The position numbers were made by a program, and so were the translations under genes. DNA of 10,853 nt from an uncultured Ruminococcus sp. Lineage in GTDB: Bacteria > Bacillota > Clostridia > Oscillospirales > Ruminococcaceae. Positions 5,394-10,853 of the stretch are shown one piece after another. The notes below the pieces were generated by a model. It was not told where the DNA came from. It did no database searches and saw only the letters and a list, made by a program, of their open reading frames with translations. Within the stretch, counting starts at the first letter, position 1. Each line of letters opens with the position of its first letter. The stretch lies in the NCBI GenBank assembly GCA_946531975.1, contig CAMNAY010000033.1:1-10853 (forward strand), given 5' to 3'.

Positions 5394-6595
5394 CCCGCAA
5401 ACACCTCCTTGAAAATATCGTTGAGAGATTTGCCGAAGGTATTGCGCAGCTCGTTGACTTCTCCCTGAAGGGCAAGCGTGCCGTATTTGATCATCACGAC
5501 TTCATTCAGCGCCGGCTCGATATCGGTAATCAGGTGCGTTGAGATGATGACGCTGGAATCGGGGTTGTGCGTGCGGATGATGGTGTCCAGAATGTAGTCT
5601 CTTGCGACCGGATCAACGCCCGCGATCGGTTCGTCCAGAAGGTAGAGCGAAGCGTTGCGGCTCATCACGAGGATCAGCTGCACCTTCTCCTGTGTGCCCT
5701 TCGAGAGCGTTTTCATGACCGCGTCGGGGCTGATGCGCAGATTGCCCAGCATCGCTTCTGCAAGCGGACGGCGGAAATCTGCGTAAAAATCACAGAAATA
5801 ATCGAGAATCTGCCGGATCTTCATCCATTCGGGAATATAAGTCCGGTCGGGCAGATAGGAGACCATTGCCTTGGTTCTCGGTCCGATCGGCTCGCCGTTG
5901 ACCGTGATCGTTCCGGTCGTCGGTGTCAGCAGTCCGCAGACGAGCTTGATGAGAGTTGTTTTGCCGCTGCCGTTCGGACCGAGCAGTCCGACAACTCTGC
6001 CGCTGCCGATCTTCAGGCTCAGATTGGTGAGCGCCTGTGTGCTGCCGTAGATTTTGGTGACATTGGTACAGTTCAGGATCTCGCGCTGTCCGGGCTGAAG
6101 CGTGCTGGTCTGATACTGCTGATAGCGCGGATCCAGCGGGGCAGGGGCAGGCGGGAACGGATACGGGAAGCCGCCCGGTGCTGCCGGATCGGGCTGAAAG
6201 CCGTTCGGCATCGGAGACGGTGCGGGGTAGCCCGCAGGATTCTGCGGATAATAGCCGTTCGGCATCGGAGGCGGTGCGGGGTAGCCCGCCGGATTCTGCG
6301 GATAATAGCCGCTCGGCATCGGAGGCGGCGCGGGGTATCCCGCCGGATTCTGCGGATAATAGCCGTTCGGCATCGGAGGCGGCGCGGGATAGCCTGCCGG
6401 ATTCTGCGGATAATACCCGTTATTCGGGAGCGGAGACGGTGCGGCGTTCACACTGTCGATGCGCTGTCCGGCGGGTACGCCCGGTTCATCCGGTGCCGCA
6501 GGTGTTTCCGGTGCGGCGGATTCCGGTTCCTGCGCCGGGGTGCGGAACGGATCGGCAGACATCGGATTCTGTTCGGTTTCTGGATTCAGATTCAT
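5387..6595 (-). CDS. ABC transporter ATPase with a repetitive Pro/Tyr-rich N-terminal extension
   Basis: The protein has 402 residues. The C-terminal part (about 172-402) is a complete ABC nucleotide-binding domain: Walker A GPNGSGKT (206-213), signature LSKGTQEKVQ (297-306), Walker B LYLLDEP (317-323), D-loop GVDP, and switch His354 in ISTH. It should power the permease encoded next. Residues 1-170 are unusual: an acidic Pro/Ala-rich head (1-56), four tandem copies of NGYYPQNPAGYPAPPPMP or close variants (59-76, 77-94, 95-112, 113-130) and a Pro-rich tail. Typical ATPases of this class lack such a region and are about 230-300 residues long. The start at 6595 is forced from upstream by an in-frame stop two codons earlier, yet no ribosome site is visible, so start choice is less certain. 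A later ATG (6562) has no ribosome site either. Confidence 0.88.
   Translation of the reverse strand: MNLNPETEQNPMSADPFRTPAQEPESAAPETPAAPDEPGVPAGQRIDSVNAAPSPLPNNGYYPQNPAGYPAPPPMPNGYYPQNPAGYPAPPPMPSGYYPQNPAGYPAPPPMPNGYYPQNPAGYPAPSPMPNGFQPDPAAPGGFPYPFPPAPAPLDPRYQQYQTSTLQPGQREILNCTNVTKIYGSTQALTNLSLKIGSGRVVGLLGPNGSGKTTLIKLVCGLLTPTTGTITVNGEPIGPRTKAMVSYLPDRTYIPEWMKIRQILDYFCDFYADFRRPLAEAMLGNLRISPDAVMKTLSKGTQEKVQLILVMSRNASLYLLDEPIAGVDPVARDYILDTIIRTHNPDSSVIISTHLITDIEPALNEVVMIKYGTLALQGEVNELRNTFGKSLNDIFKEVFAGC
6206..6421 (-). repeat. Four tandem 54-bp repeats inside the ABC ATPase gene
   Basis: Four 54-bp units in a row encode the 18-residue Pro/Tyr/Gln repeat. The copies are nearly identical in DNA as well as protein: differences are few, such as Asn to Ser at the head of copy 3 and Pro to Ser in copy 4. 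This points to recent duplication, and copy number may vary between strains because 54 bp keeps the frame. Confidence 0.92.
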
Positions 6596-6630
6596 GATTC
6601 AAGCCGAGTTCTCTGACTCTTTCCTTTCAT
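6592..6630 (-). CDS. Possible 12-residue leader ORF overlapping the ABC ATPase start
   Basis: An ATG at 6630 opens a 12-codon frame (MKGKSQRTRLES) whose TGA overlaps the ATPase ATG as ATGA. It lies inside the predicted leader, about 44 nt from the start of transcription. Because the ATPase start itself has no visible ribosome site, coupling from this short frame would explain how translation begins. The short frame also lacks a clear ribosome site, so the call is tentative and it may be chance. Confidence 0.25.
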   Translation of the reverse strand: MKGKSQRTRLES

Positions 6631-6680
6631 CAGATTACACACTGCCGGCTGCTGCACATACGGCTCCGACAGGCAATTTT

Positions 6681-6709
6681 ATTATAGCACGCACACACCT
6701 TTTTGTCAA
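6681..6709 (-). promoter_or_regulatory. Consensus sigma-A promoter of the ABC exporter operon
   Basis: On the minus strand TTGACA (6709-6704) and TATAAT (6686-6681) are both perfect, with the ideal 17-nt spacer. Transcription should start near 6674, giving a leader of about 80 nt before the ATPase ATG. Confidence 0.92.
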
Positions 6710-6751
6710 TGAATATACAGATCTTCGTGCAGAGATGCGGACGATTTTGCT

Positions 6752-6765
6752 GCTGCCCGGGCAGC
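6752..6765. promoter_or_regulatory. 14-bp palindrome between divergent promoters
   Basis: GCTGCCCGGGCAGC is perfectly self-complementary. It lies 42 bp upstream of the ABC -35 and about 92 bp from the lipoprotein -35, a place where a dimeric regulator could act on either side. The same bases could instead form a G/C hairpin. No known operator was recognised. Confidence 0.3.
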
Positions 6766-6857
6766 CTGCGGGCTCTGATGCCTTCCGCTGCTTTATCTGA
6801 AAGCGAAATGCATAAAAAATGACCGGAGGCGGGCGGCGCATTCTGCTTCGCTGCATC

Positions 6858-6886
6858 TTGCTTTTTCGACAGATTTATGCTATGAT
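6858..6886 (+). promoter_or_regulatory. Promoter of the three-lipoprotein operon
   Basis: TTGCTT (6858-6863) and TATGAT (6881-6886) are 17 nt apart. The -10 carries an upstream TGC (6878-6880), an extended -10 that would make up for the imperfect -35. The leader to the ATG at 6958 would be about 65 nt. Confidence 0.65.
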
Positions 6887-6957
6887 ATAGTTGCGTGTTA
6901 TGCCTGTCTGAACCGTCGGCATCGGCACGCCATTATTTGAGGGGAGAGATCATTTCC

Positions 6958-7707
6958 ATGAAGTATTCACGCGCGGCGGTTCTCCTGCTGGCAGGCTGCC
7001 TTGCGGCTGCCGGACTCTCCGGCTGCTCCAGCGACCGCGATCCCAATGCGCCCGAAACAGAAAGCAGTGCTGCGGAAACAACAACGCAGACAGAGATCTC
7101 CACAACTGCGGAGACGACCGCTGCGACAACACAGACAACAACGCAGACGACACAATCCACAACCGATGCCGATACGACCGGTACAACCGGCACCACGCAG
7201 AAGCGCGAGCCCGCTGCCGGTGCGGACAGCGATACCAAGCTGCTCTGGAGCGAGCGCGGTCTGGAAGCCGTGCCGATCGACAGCAAGGACGGCTACGGCG
7301 AGGAGCTGGCTGTCGGTGCAGAATATCTCAACTGGAAACTCGAAGGCTTCGACGGAACCCCGCAGGGCGATGCCGTGCCGGATGTGAAGGCGCAGTTCGC
7401 CTATAACGGGACACTCTCCCAGAACGGGCAGATCCGTGTGCTTGCAGGCTCCGATCCGCACTATCCCAACGGACTGTATATGCATGTTGACAATCTCGCG
7501 GATTTCCCCTATTTCCCGAAGGATACCCGCGACAGAGGCTGGTTCGTCATCGAAAATGCCGATGAAGTGCTGAAAATGCTTGGACTGAAGTCATCCGGTG
7601 AGATCTCCGGCGATCTGTCCGTGACGGTCTCGATCGACCGGCTCGATATTCATGTTTCTGCGGATGACTACGACACGGTGCATGTCACTGCTGCTTCCAA
7701 GCGCTGA
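6958..7707 (+). CDS. Lipoprotein with a long Thr-rich linker and unrecognised C-terminal domain
   Basis: The 249-residue protein has a lipoprotein signal: a basic start, a hydrophobic core and the lipobox LSGC with Cys23 as the lipid-bearing residue. Residues 24-90 form a low-complexity linker rich in Thr, with Ala, Gln, Glu and Ser. The remaining 160 residues form a compact, Gly/Asp/aromatic-rich domain (for example EYLNWKLEGFDG, YPNGLYMHVDN, RGWFVIEN) that I cannot assign; its pattern of short hydrophobic strands suggests a beta-sandwich. It is probably tethered to the outer face of the membrane and reaches into the wall on its linker. The ATG at 6958 follows AGGGGAG and gives a clean signal peptide; a GTG at 6895 in the same frame would spoil it. 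It is first in an operon 29 nt ahead of the GH5 gene, so a glycan-related job is inferred. Confidence 0.85.
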   Translation: MKYSRAAVLLLAGCLAAAGLSGCSSDRDPNAPETESSAAETTTQTEISTTAETTAATTQTTTQTTQSTTDADTTGTTGTTQKREPAAGADSDTKLLWSERGLEAVPIDSKDGYGEELAVGAEYLNWKLEGFDGTPQGDAVPDVKAQFAYNGTLSQNGQIRVLAGSDPHYPNGLYMHVDNLADFPYFPKDTRDRGWFVIENADEVLKMLGLKSSGEISGDLSVTVSIDRLDIHVSADDYDTVHVTAASKR

Positions 7708-7736
7708 CCTGACCGCGATATACTGGAGGAAATGCT

Positions 7737-8996
7737 ATGAAAACAATGTTCAGACGCCTGACTGCGCTGACCGGCGCGGTTTTACTGCTCTGCTCCGCAG
7801 GATGCGGAAAGAAGAAATCGGATAACAGCAGCACCGCTGAGACTTCGATCCCGGAGTTCACGATTCCGGAGAATATTCTCGGCGATCCCTGCGATACCAT
7901 TCCGGAGGTTACTGTGGATAAATTTCAGATACCGGAGAACGAGGGCATGCAGCTCATGAAGGATATGAAGCTCGGCTGGAACCTCGGCAATACTTTTGAT
8001 GCGACCAACGTCACCAGCATTTCGGCGGAGAATGAACTGGACTACGAAAAAGCATGGTGCGGTCAGATCACCTCGATCGAGAATATCGCTGCCATTAAGG
8101 GCGCCGGATTTGAAACAATCCGGATTCCGGTTTCGTGGCATAATCACGTCGATGCGGAGAATCATATCTCTGAGAAGTGGATGGCGAGAGTCAAGGAGGT
8201 CGTGGACTGGGCAAGAGCCTGTGACATGTATGTCATTCTCAACACACACCACGACAATGAGGAAAAGGTCTACTATCCCGACAGCGCGCATCTCGAACAG
8301 TCCAAGACCTATCTCACTGCCGTCTGGTCGCAGATTGCGGATACCTTCAAGGACTACGACGAGCATCTGATCCTCGAATCGCTCAATGAGCCGCGTCTGG
8401 TCGGAACCAATGTCGAATGGTGGCTGGATCAGAACAGCGCAGAGTGTCTGGATGCGGTCGATTGCATCAACGAGCTGAATCAGCTCTTTGTCGATACCGT
8501 CCGCAAGTCCGGCGGCAACAACGACAAGCGCTGGCTGATGTGTCCGGGCTATGCAGCATCGCCGGAGGGTGCGATGTTTGACGGCTTCCGGCTCCCGACC
8601 GACCCCGCAAACCGCATCATCGTCTCTGTACACGCGTACAGACCCTATAACTTCGCACTCAACAAGACCGGCACGAATGAATGGTCGATGGACAACGGCA
8701 ACGATACCGGCGAGATCACAAAGTTCATGGACGATCTCTACGGCAAGTTCATCCTCAAAGGCACACCGGTCCTCATCGGTGAGTTCGGTGCGATGAACAA
8801 GGACAACCTTCAGGACCGCATCGACTTCTCGGTCTATTATACCGCGGCTGCCCGCGCGCACGGTCTGACCTGCGTCTGGTGGGACAACAATGCCTTCTCC
8901 GGCAGCGGCGAGAACTTCGGTCTGCTCTACCGGAACGGCTCGACGTTCCCGAATCCGGAGATTGTGCAGGCACTCGTCAAGGGCAGCGAATATTGA
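7737..8996 (+). CDS. Lipoprotein GH5 glycoside hydrolase (endoglucanase type, subfamily 4-like)
   Basis: The 419-residue protein begins with a lipoprotein signal ending CSAGC (Cys23). A 50-residue linker leads to a complete GH5 (beta/alpha)8 catalytic domain (about 70-419). Visible family residues are LGWNLGNTFDA (79-89), RIPVSW with Arg129, the His pair in NTHHD (171-172), the acid/base Glu218 in LNEP, HAYRPY (299-304), the nucleophile Glu349 in IGEFG, and WWDN (381-384). GH5 enzymes hydrolyse beta-1,4-glucans such as cellulose, xyloglucan or mixed-linkage glucan with retention of configuration; WNLGNTFDA and EFG are typical of subfamily 4. There is no dockerin or binding module, so it acts at the cell surface rather than in a cellulosome. 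GGAGG at 7725-7729 stands 7 nt before the ATG. It lies in an operon between two other lipoproteins. Confidence 0.95.
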   Translation: MKTMFRRLTALTGAVLLLCSAGCGKKKSDNSSTAETSIPEFTIPENILGDPCDTIPEVTVDKFQIPENEGMQLMKDMKLGWNLGNTFDATNVTSISAENELDYEKAWCGQITSIENIAAIKGAGFETIRIPVSWHNHVDAENHISEKWMARVKEVVDWARACDMYVILNTHHDNEEKVYYPDSAHLEQSKTYLTAVWSQIADTFKDYDEHLILESLNEPRLVGTNVEWWLDQNSAECLDAVDCINELNQLFVDTVRKSGGNNDKRWLMCPGYAASPEGAMFDGFRLPTDPANRIIVSVHAYRPYNFALNKTGTNEWSMDNGNDTGEITKFMDDLYGKFILKGTPVLIGEFGAMNKDNLQDRIDFSVYYTAAARAHGLTCVWWDNNAFSGSGENFGLLYRNGSTFPNPEIVQALVKGSEY

Positions 8997-9055
8997 GGCA
9001 ACAGCGCGATTCCGGCTGCCGTTGCGGGAAACAATCGAACAAGGGGAGAGATCAA

Positions 9056-9943
9056 ATGAGAAAACTGTTCATCGCTGCACTGGCATGTGCAGGGATGCTC
9101 GGACTGTCTGCATGCGGTGAGGCGAGAGAAATACAGAATTCCGCTTCCGAGGAGCAGACGACCGCTTCTTCCGCAGCAACAACTGTGACAACGACTGCAA
9201 CAGCCGTCACCTCCACAGTCACCTCGACACTGCCGCCGCTCTCGGATTTCACCGAGACGGAGGATCTGAAGCTGGAGGCGAAGGAGAATACCGTCAATGA
9301 TGAGGGCGGCGTCTTCTGCCTGACCAATCAGAGCGGCGGACAGAGAACCTATCAGACCGATTTCAGGATCATTGATGCCGCGACAGGCGCACAGGTCCGG
9401 ACCTATCCTGCCGCAGAGGAGGAAAAGGAAAAGCCGAAGAAGATTGCGGCAGGGGAGACCGTTGAGCTGAAGGTGAACTGGTATGACCGCTGCGGCAGAC
9501 TCAAGGGCGGCGATTACTACTATGAGCTGCTGATCTCCATGGATCAGCAGAGCGGGAACCGGATTGTATGCCGCGCGCCGTTTTCCCTCGTTGAGGCGGT
9601 CTTTACGCCGGTCGTGACGATTGATCCGGACAGTATTACCCCCGAAAAGCTCAGGCTGCACATTCAGAATTCCAATGACTGCGGCAGAAGCTACGGACTC
9701 GCGTACCGCATGCTGATCTTTGATGAGAACGGCAGAGAGTCCGTGCTGTTCCGTGTGACGGATACGGAGGCTCGCGTCAAGAAGAATTATCACATGGATG
9801 CCGGCGGCAGTCTGGATCTGGTCTGTGACTGGACCAAGCAATACGGCTCGCTGCTGGAAGGAAAATATGCCATTGAGATCGACCTGCTCGCGGACGGTTC
9901 GGAAAATGCCAAAGCGTTCCGGGCGGAATTTGAGATCGTTTGA
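9056..9943 (+). CDS. Lipoprotein with two tandem Ig-like domains
   Basis: The 295-residue protein has a lipoprotein signal (lipobox LSAC, Cys20), a Ser/Thr/Ala/Val linker (about 21-66), then two similar domains at about 70-180 and 184-295. Each has a middle segment of the type LTNQSGGQRTYQTDFRI or IQNSNDCGRSYGLAYRM. Each ends in the pair GETVELKVNWYDRCGRLKGGDYYYEL and GGSLDLVCDWTKQYGSLLEGKYAIEI. This resembles a bacterial Ig-like domain (Big_14-type) in which a backbone strand, a Trp and a G-x-L-x-x-G-x-Y turn recur. Such domains usually mediate protein or glycan contact; no catalytic motif is seen. The ATG at 9056 follows AGGGGAG and stands 59 nt after the GH5 stop. An open frame upstream of it is only a shadow of GH5. 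Confidence 0.8.
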   Translation: MRKLFIAALACAGMLGLSACGEAREIQNSASEEQTTASSAATTVTTTATAVTSTVTSTLPPLSDFTETEDLKLEAKENTVNDEGGVFCLTNQSGGQRTYQTDFRIIDAATGAQVRTYPAAEEEKEKPKKIAAGETVELKVNWYDRCGRLKGGDYYYELLISMDQQSGNRIVCRAPFSLVEAVFTPVVTIDPDSITPEKLRLHIQNSNDCGRSYGLAYRMLIFDENGRESVLFRVTDTEARVKKNYHMDAGGSLDLVCDWTKQYGSLLEGKYAIEIDLLADGSENAKAFRAEFEIV

Positions 9944-9947
9944 GTTC

Positions 9948-9980
9948 GGACAGACTGCCGGAATACGGGCAGTCTGTTCT
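9948..9980 (+). terminator. Probable terminator after the lipoprotein operon
   Basis: ACAGACTGCC (9950-9959) pairs with GGCAGTCTGT (9968-9977) around an 8-nt loop, with two more outer pairs (one G-U). It starts 4 bases beyond the last stop codon. The following TTCTTGT is a short, interrupted U-tract, so some read-through into the next gene, only 18 nt away, is likely. Confidence 0.65.
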
Positions 9981-9997
9981 TGTATCAGGAGGTTGTA

Positions 9998-10853
9998 ATG
10001 CTTCGGATTCAGGATATCTCCCTGCCGCTCTCTTATACAGAGCAGACGCTGCGCAGGCAGATCGCTGCACTGCTGCGCTGCAAGCCGGAGATGCTGCGCG
10101 GGGTCAGGCTGATCCGGCGGGCGGTGGATGCCAGAAAACAGGTGCATTTTATTGCCGCGGCGGATGTCACGGTGCAGGATGAGGACGCGGTGCTGCGCAG
10201 ACTGCCGAAGTCTGCAAAGGTTCAGCGAACAGTGCCGCTTGTCATGCCGGAGTACCGCCGCAGACGGCTCGCGCATCCGCCTGTTGTGATCGGTGCGGGA
10301 CCGGCTGGACTGTTTGCGGCATGGGTGCTGGCACAGGCGGGGCTTTGTCCGGTGCTGCTCGAACGCGGAAAGCCCGTTGCCGAGCGGCAGAAGGCGGTGC
10401 AGCAGTATTATCTGACCGGCAGGCTTGATCCCGAATGCAATGTGCAGTTCGGGGAGGGCGGCGCGGGCACCTTCTCTGACGGCAAGCTCAATACCGGCAC
10501 AAAGGATGTCCGCATCCGGCAGGTGCTTCAGACCTTCGCGGACTGCGGTGCGCCGGAGGAGATTCTCTGGCAGGCAAAGCCGCATATCGGCACCGACCGG
10601 CTCGCGGTCTGCATCCCGGAACTTCGGAAACGGATCGAAGCGGCAGGCGGCACCGTGCTGTTCGATGCAAAATGCACCGGCTTGACAGCGCATGACGGCA
10701 GACTTGTCTCGGTGGAATATGAACAGGACGGCACGGCGCATTCTCTGCGCACCGATCATGCGGTGCTTGCAATCGGACACAGCGCGCGAGATGTATTCGC
10801 TTGGATCAAAGACGCGGGGCTGCCGATGGGGCAGAAGGCGTTTCCGCTCGGTG
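9998..10853 (+). CDS. FAD-dependent dehydrogenase, COG2509 type (cut by window edge)
   Basis: The first 285 residues are present; family members usually have somewhat over 500. The N-terminal 90 residues show the family's small lead domain, including the RRAVDARKQVHF stretch (40-51). They are followed by an FAD-binding Rossmann motif VVIGAGPAGLFAA (96-108) with acidic Glu122 at the end of strand 2, and by the very characteristic NVQFGEGGAGTFSDGKLNT (148-166). The family is an uncharacterised flavoprotein oxidoreductase of the cytoplasm; its substrate is unknown. CAGGAGG stands 5 nt before the ATG at 9998. It follows the lipoprotein operon after a hairpin, in the same direction, and has no obvious promoter of its own in the 54-nt gap. 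Confidence 0.9.
   Translation, partial: MLRIQDISLPLSYTEQTLRRQIAALLRCKPEMLRGVRLIRRAVDARKQVHFIAAADVTVQDEDAVLRRLPKSAKVQRTVPLVMPEYRRRRLAHPPVVIGAGPAGLFAAWVLAQAGLCPVLLERGKPVAERQKAVQQYYLTGRLDPECNVQFGEGGAGTFSDGKLNTGTKDVRIRQVLQTFADCGAPEEILWQAKPHIGTDRLAVCIPELRKRIEAAGGTVLFDAKCTGLTAHDGRLVSVEYEQDGTAHSLRTDHAVLAIGHSARDVFAWIKDAGLPMGQKAFPLG

Larger units (their letters stand above)
6596..6957. other. Intergenic region between the divergent ABC and lipoprotein operons
   Basis: These 362 bases carry divergent promoters (ABC side 6681-6709, lipoprotein side 6858-6886), a 14-bp palindrome at 6752-6765 and an A-rich stretch (about 6807-6821). Frames across it are short, without ribosome sites, and look spurious. 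No structured RNA was recognised. Confidence 0.65.

Noticed and set aside
6225..6430. Evenly spaced repeats considered as a CRISPR array
   Set aside because: The 54-bp units follow each other without spacers and encode an in-frame 18-residue protein repeat.
5567..6616. Plus-strand open frame of 349 codons opposite the ABC ATPase
   Set aside because: Its repetitive RHRRRCGVARRILRII blocks are just the reverse complement of the 54-bp repeats; no signal or motif.
6895..6957. GTG start at 6895 for the first lipoprotein
   Set aside because: It would add 21 residues before a standard lipoprotein signal, lies only 9 bases after the predicted -10, and has no ribosome site.
7782..8861. Minus-strand open frame of 359 codons opposite GH5
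   Set aside because: Antisense to a complete GH5 with catalytic residues in place; no start context.
8927..10780. Very long minus-strand open frame (617 codons) opposite GH5, the Ig-like lipoprotein and the FAD enzyme
   Set aside because: It runs antisense across three well-supported genes, has Arg/Cys-rich low-quality composition and no ribosome site. It arises from G+C-rich codon bias on the other strand.

Overview
The window looks like a chromosomal segment of a Gram-positive, fibre-degrading gut or rumen bacterium close to Ruminococcus (Oscillospiraceae). This is inferred from several things together: a type I dockerin on a secreted protein, a GH5 cellulase-type enzyme made as a lipoprotein with neighbouring Ser/Thr-linker lipoproteins, a sporulation protease (SpoIVB), near-consensus sigma-A promoters, strong purine-rich ribosome binding sites, and a moderately high G+C content by eye. 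No mobile element, tRNA, rRNA or CRISPR array was recognised.

Layout. At the left edge, on the minus strand, lies the N-terminal half of spoIVB. Divergent from it is a plus-strand gene for a secreted dockerin protein (749-1489), whose promoter contains a run of 14 T. This gene converges, through a hairpin that can terminate both strands, on a minus-strand operon read DUF1846/UPF0371 protein > thiamine pyrophosphokinase > isochorismatase-fold protein. The last of these has lost two of its three catalytic residues. The operon starts from a textbook promoter (TTGACA, 18 nt, TATAAT) and has a hairpin-rich leader. Beyond it is about 290 bases of non-coding, structured, repeat-like DNA.

Next, again on the minus strand, comes a two-gene ABC exporter. 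The ATPase has an unusual Pro/Tyr/Gln-rich N-terminal extension with four 18-residue repeats, and the ATPase and permease genes overlap. This unit also has a perfect sigma-A promoter. Divergent from it is a plus-strand operon of three lipoproteins: an unknown protein with a long Thr-rich linker, a GH5 (subfamily 4-like) endoglucanase-type enzyme, and a protein with two Ig-like domains. A hairpin follows, and then a COG2509-type FAD-dependent dehydrogenase cut by the right edge.

How they may work together. The three-lipoprotein operon is most simply a cell-surface glycan-handling unit in which one hydrolase is tethered beside two accessory proteins with flexible linkers. The dockerin protein suggests the same cell also builds a cellulosome. 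The thiamine/DUF1846 operon, the ABC exporter and spoIVB look like ordinary core genes, each with a small oddity recorded below.
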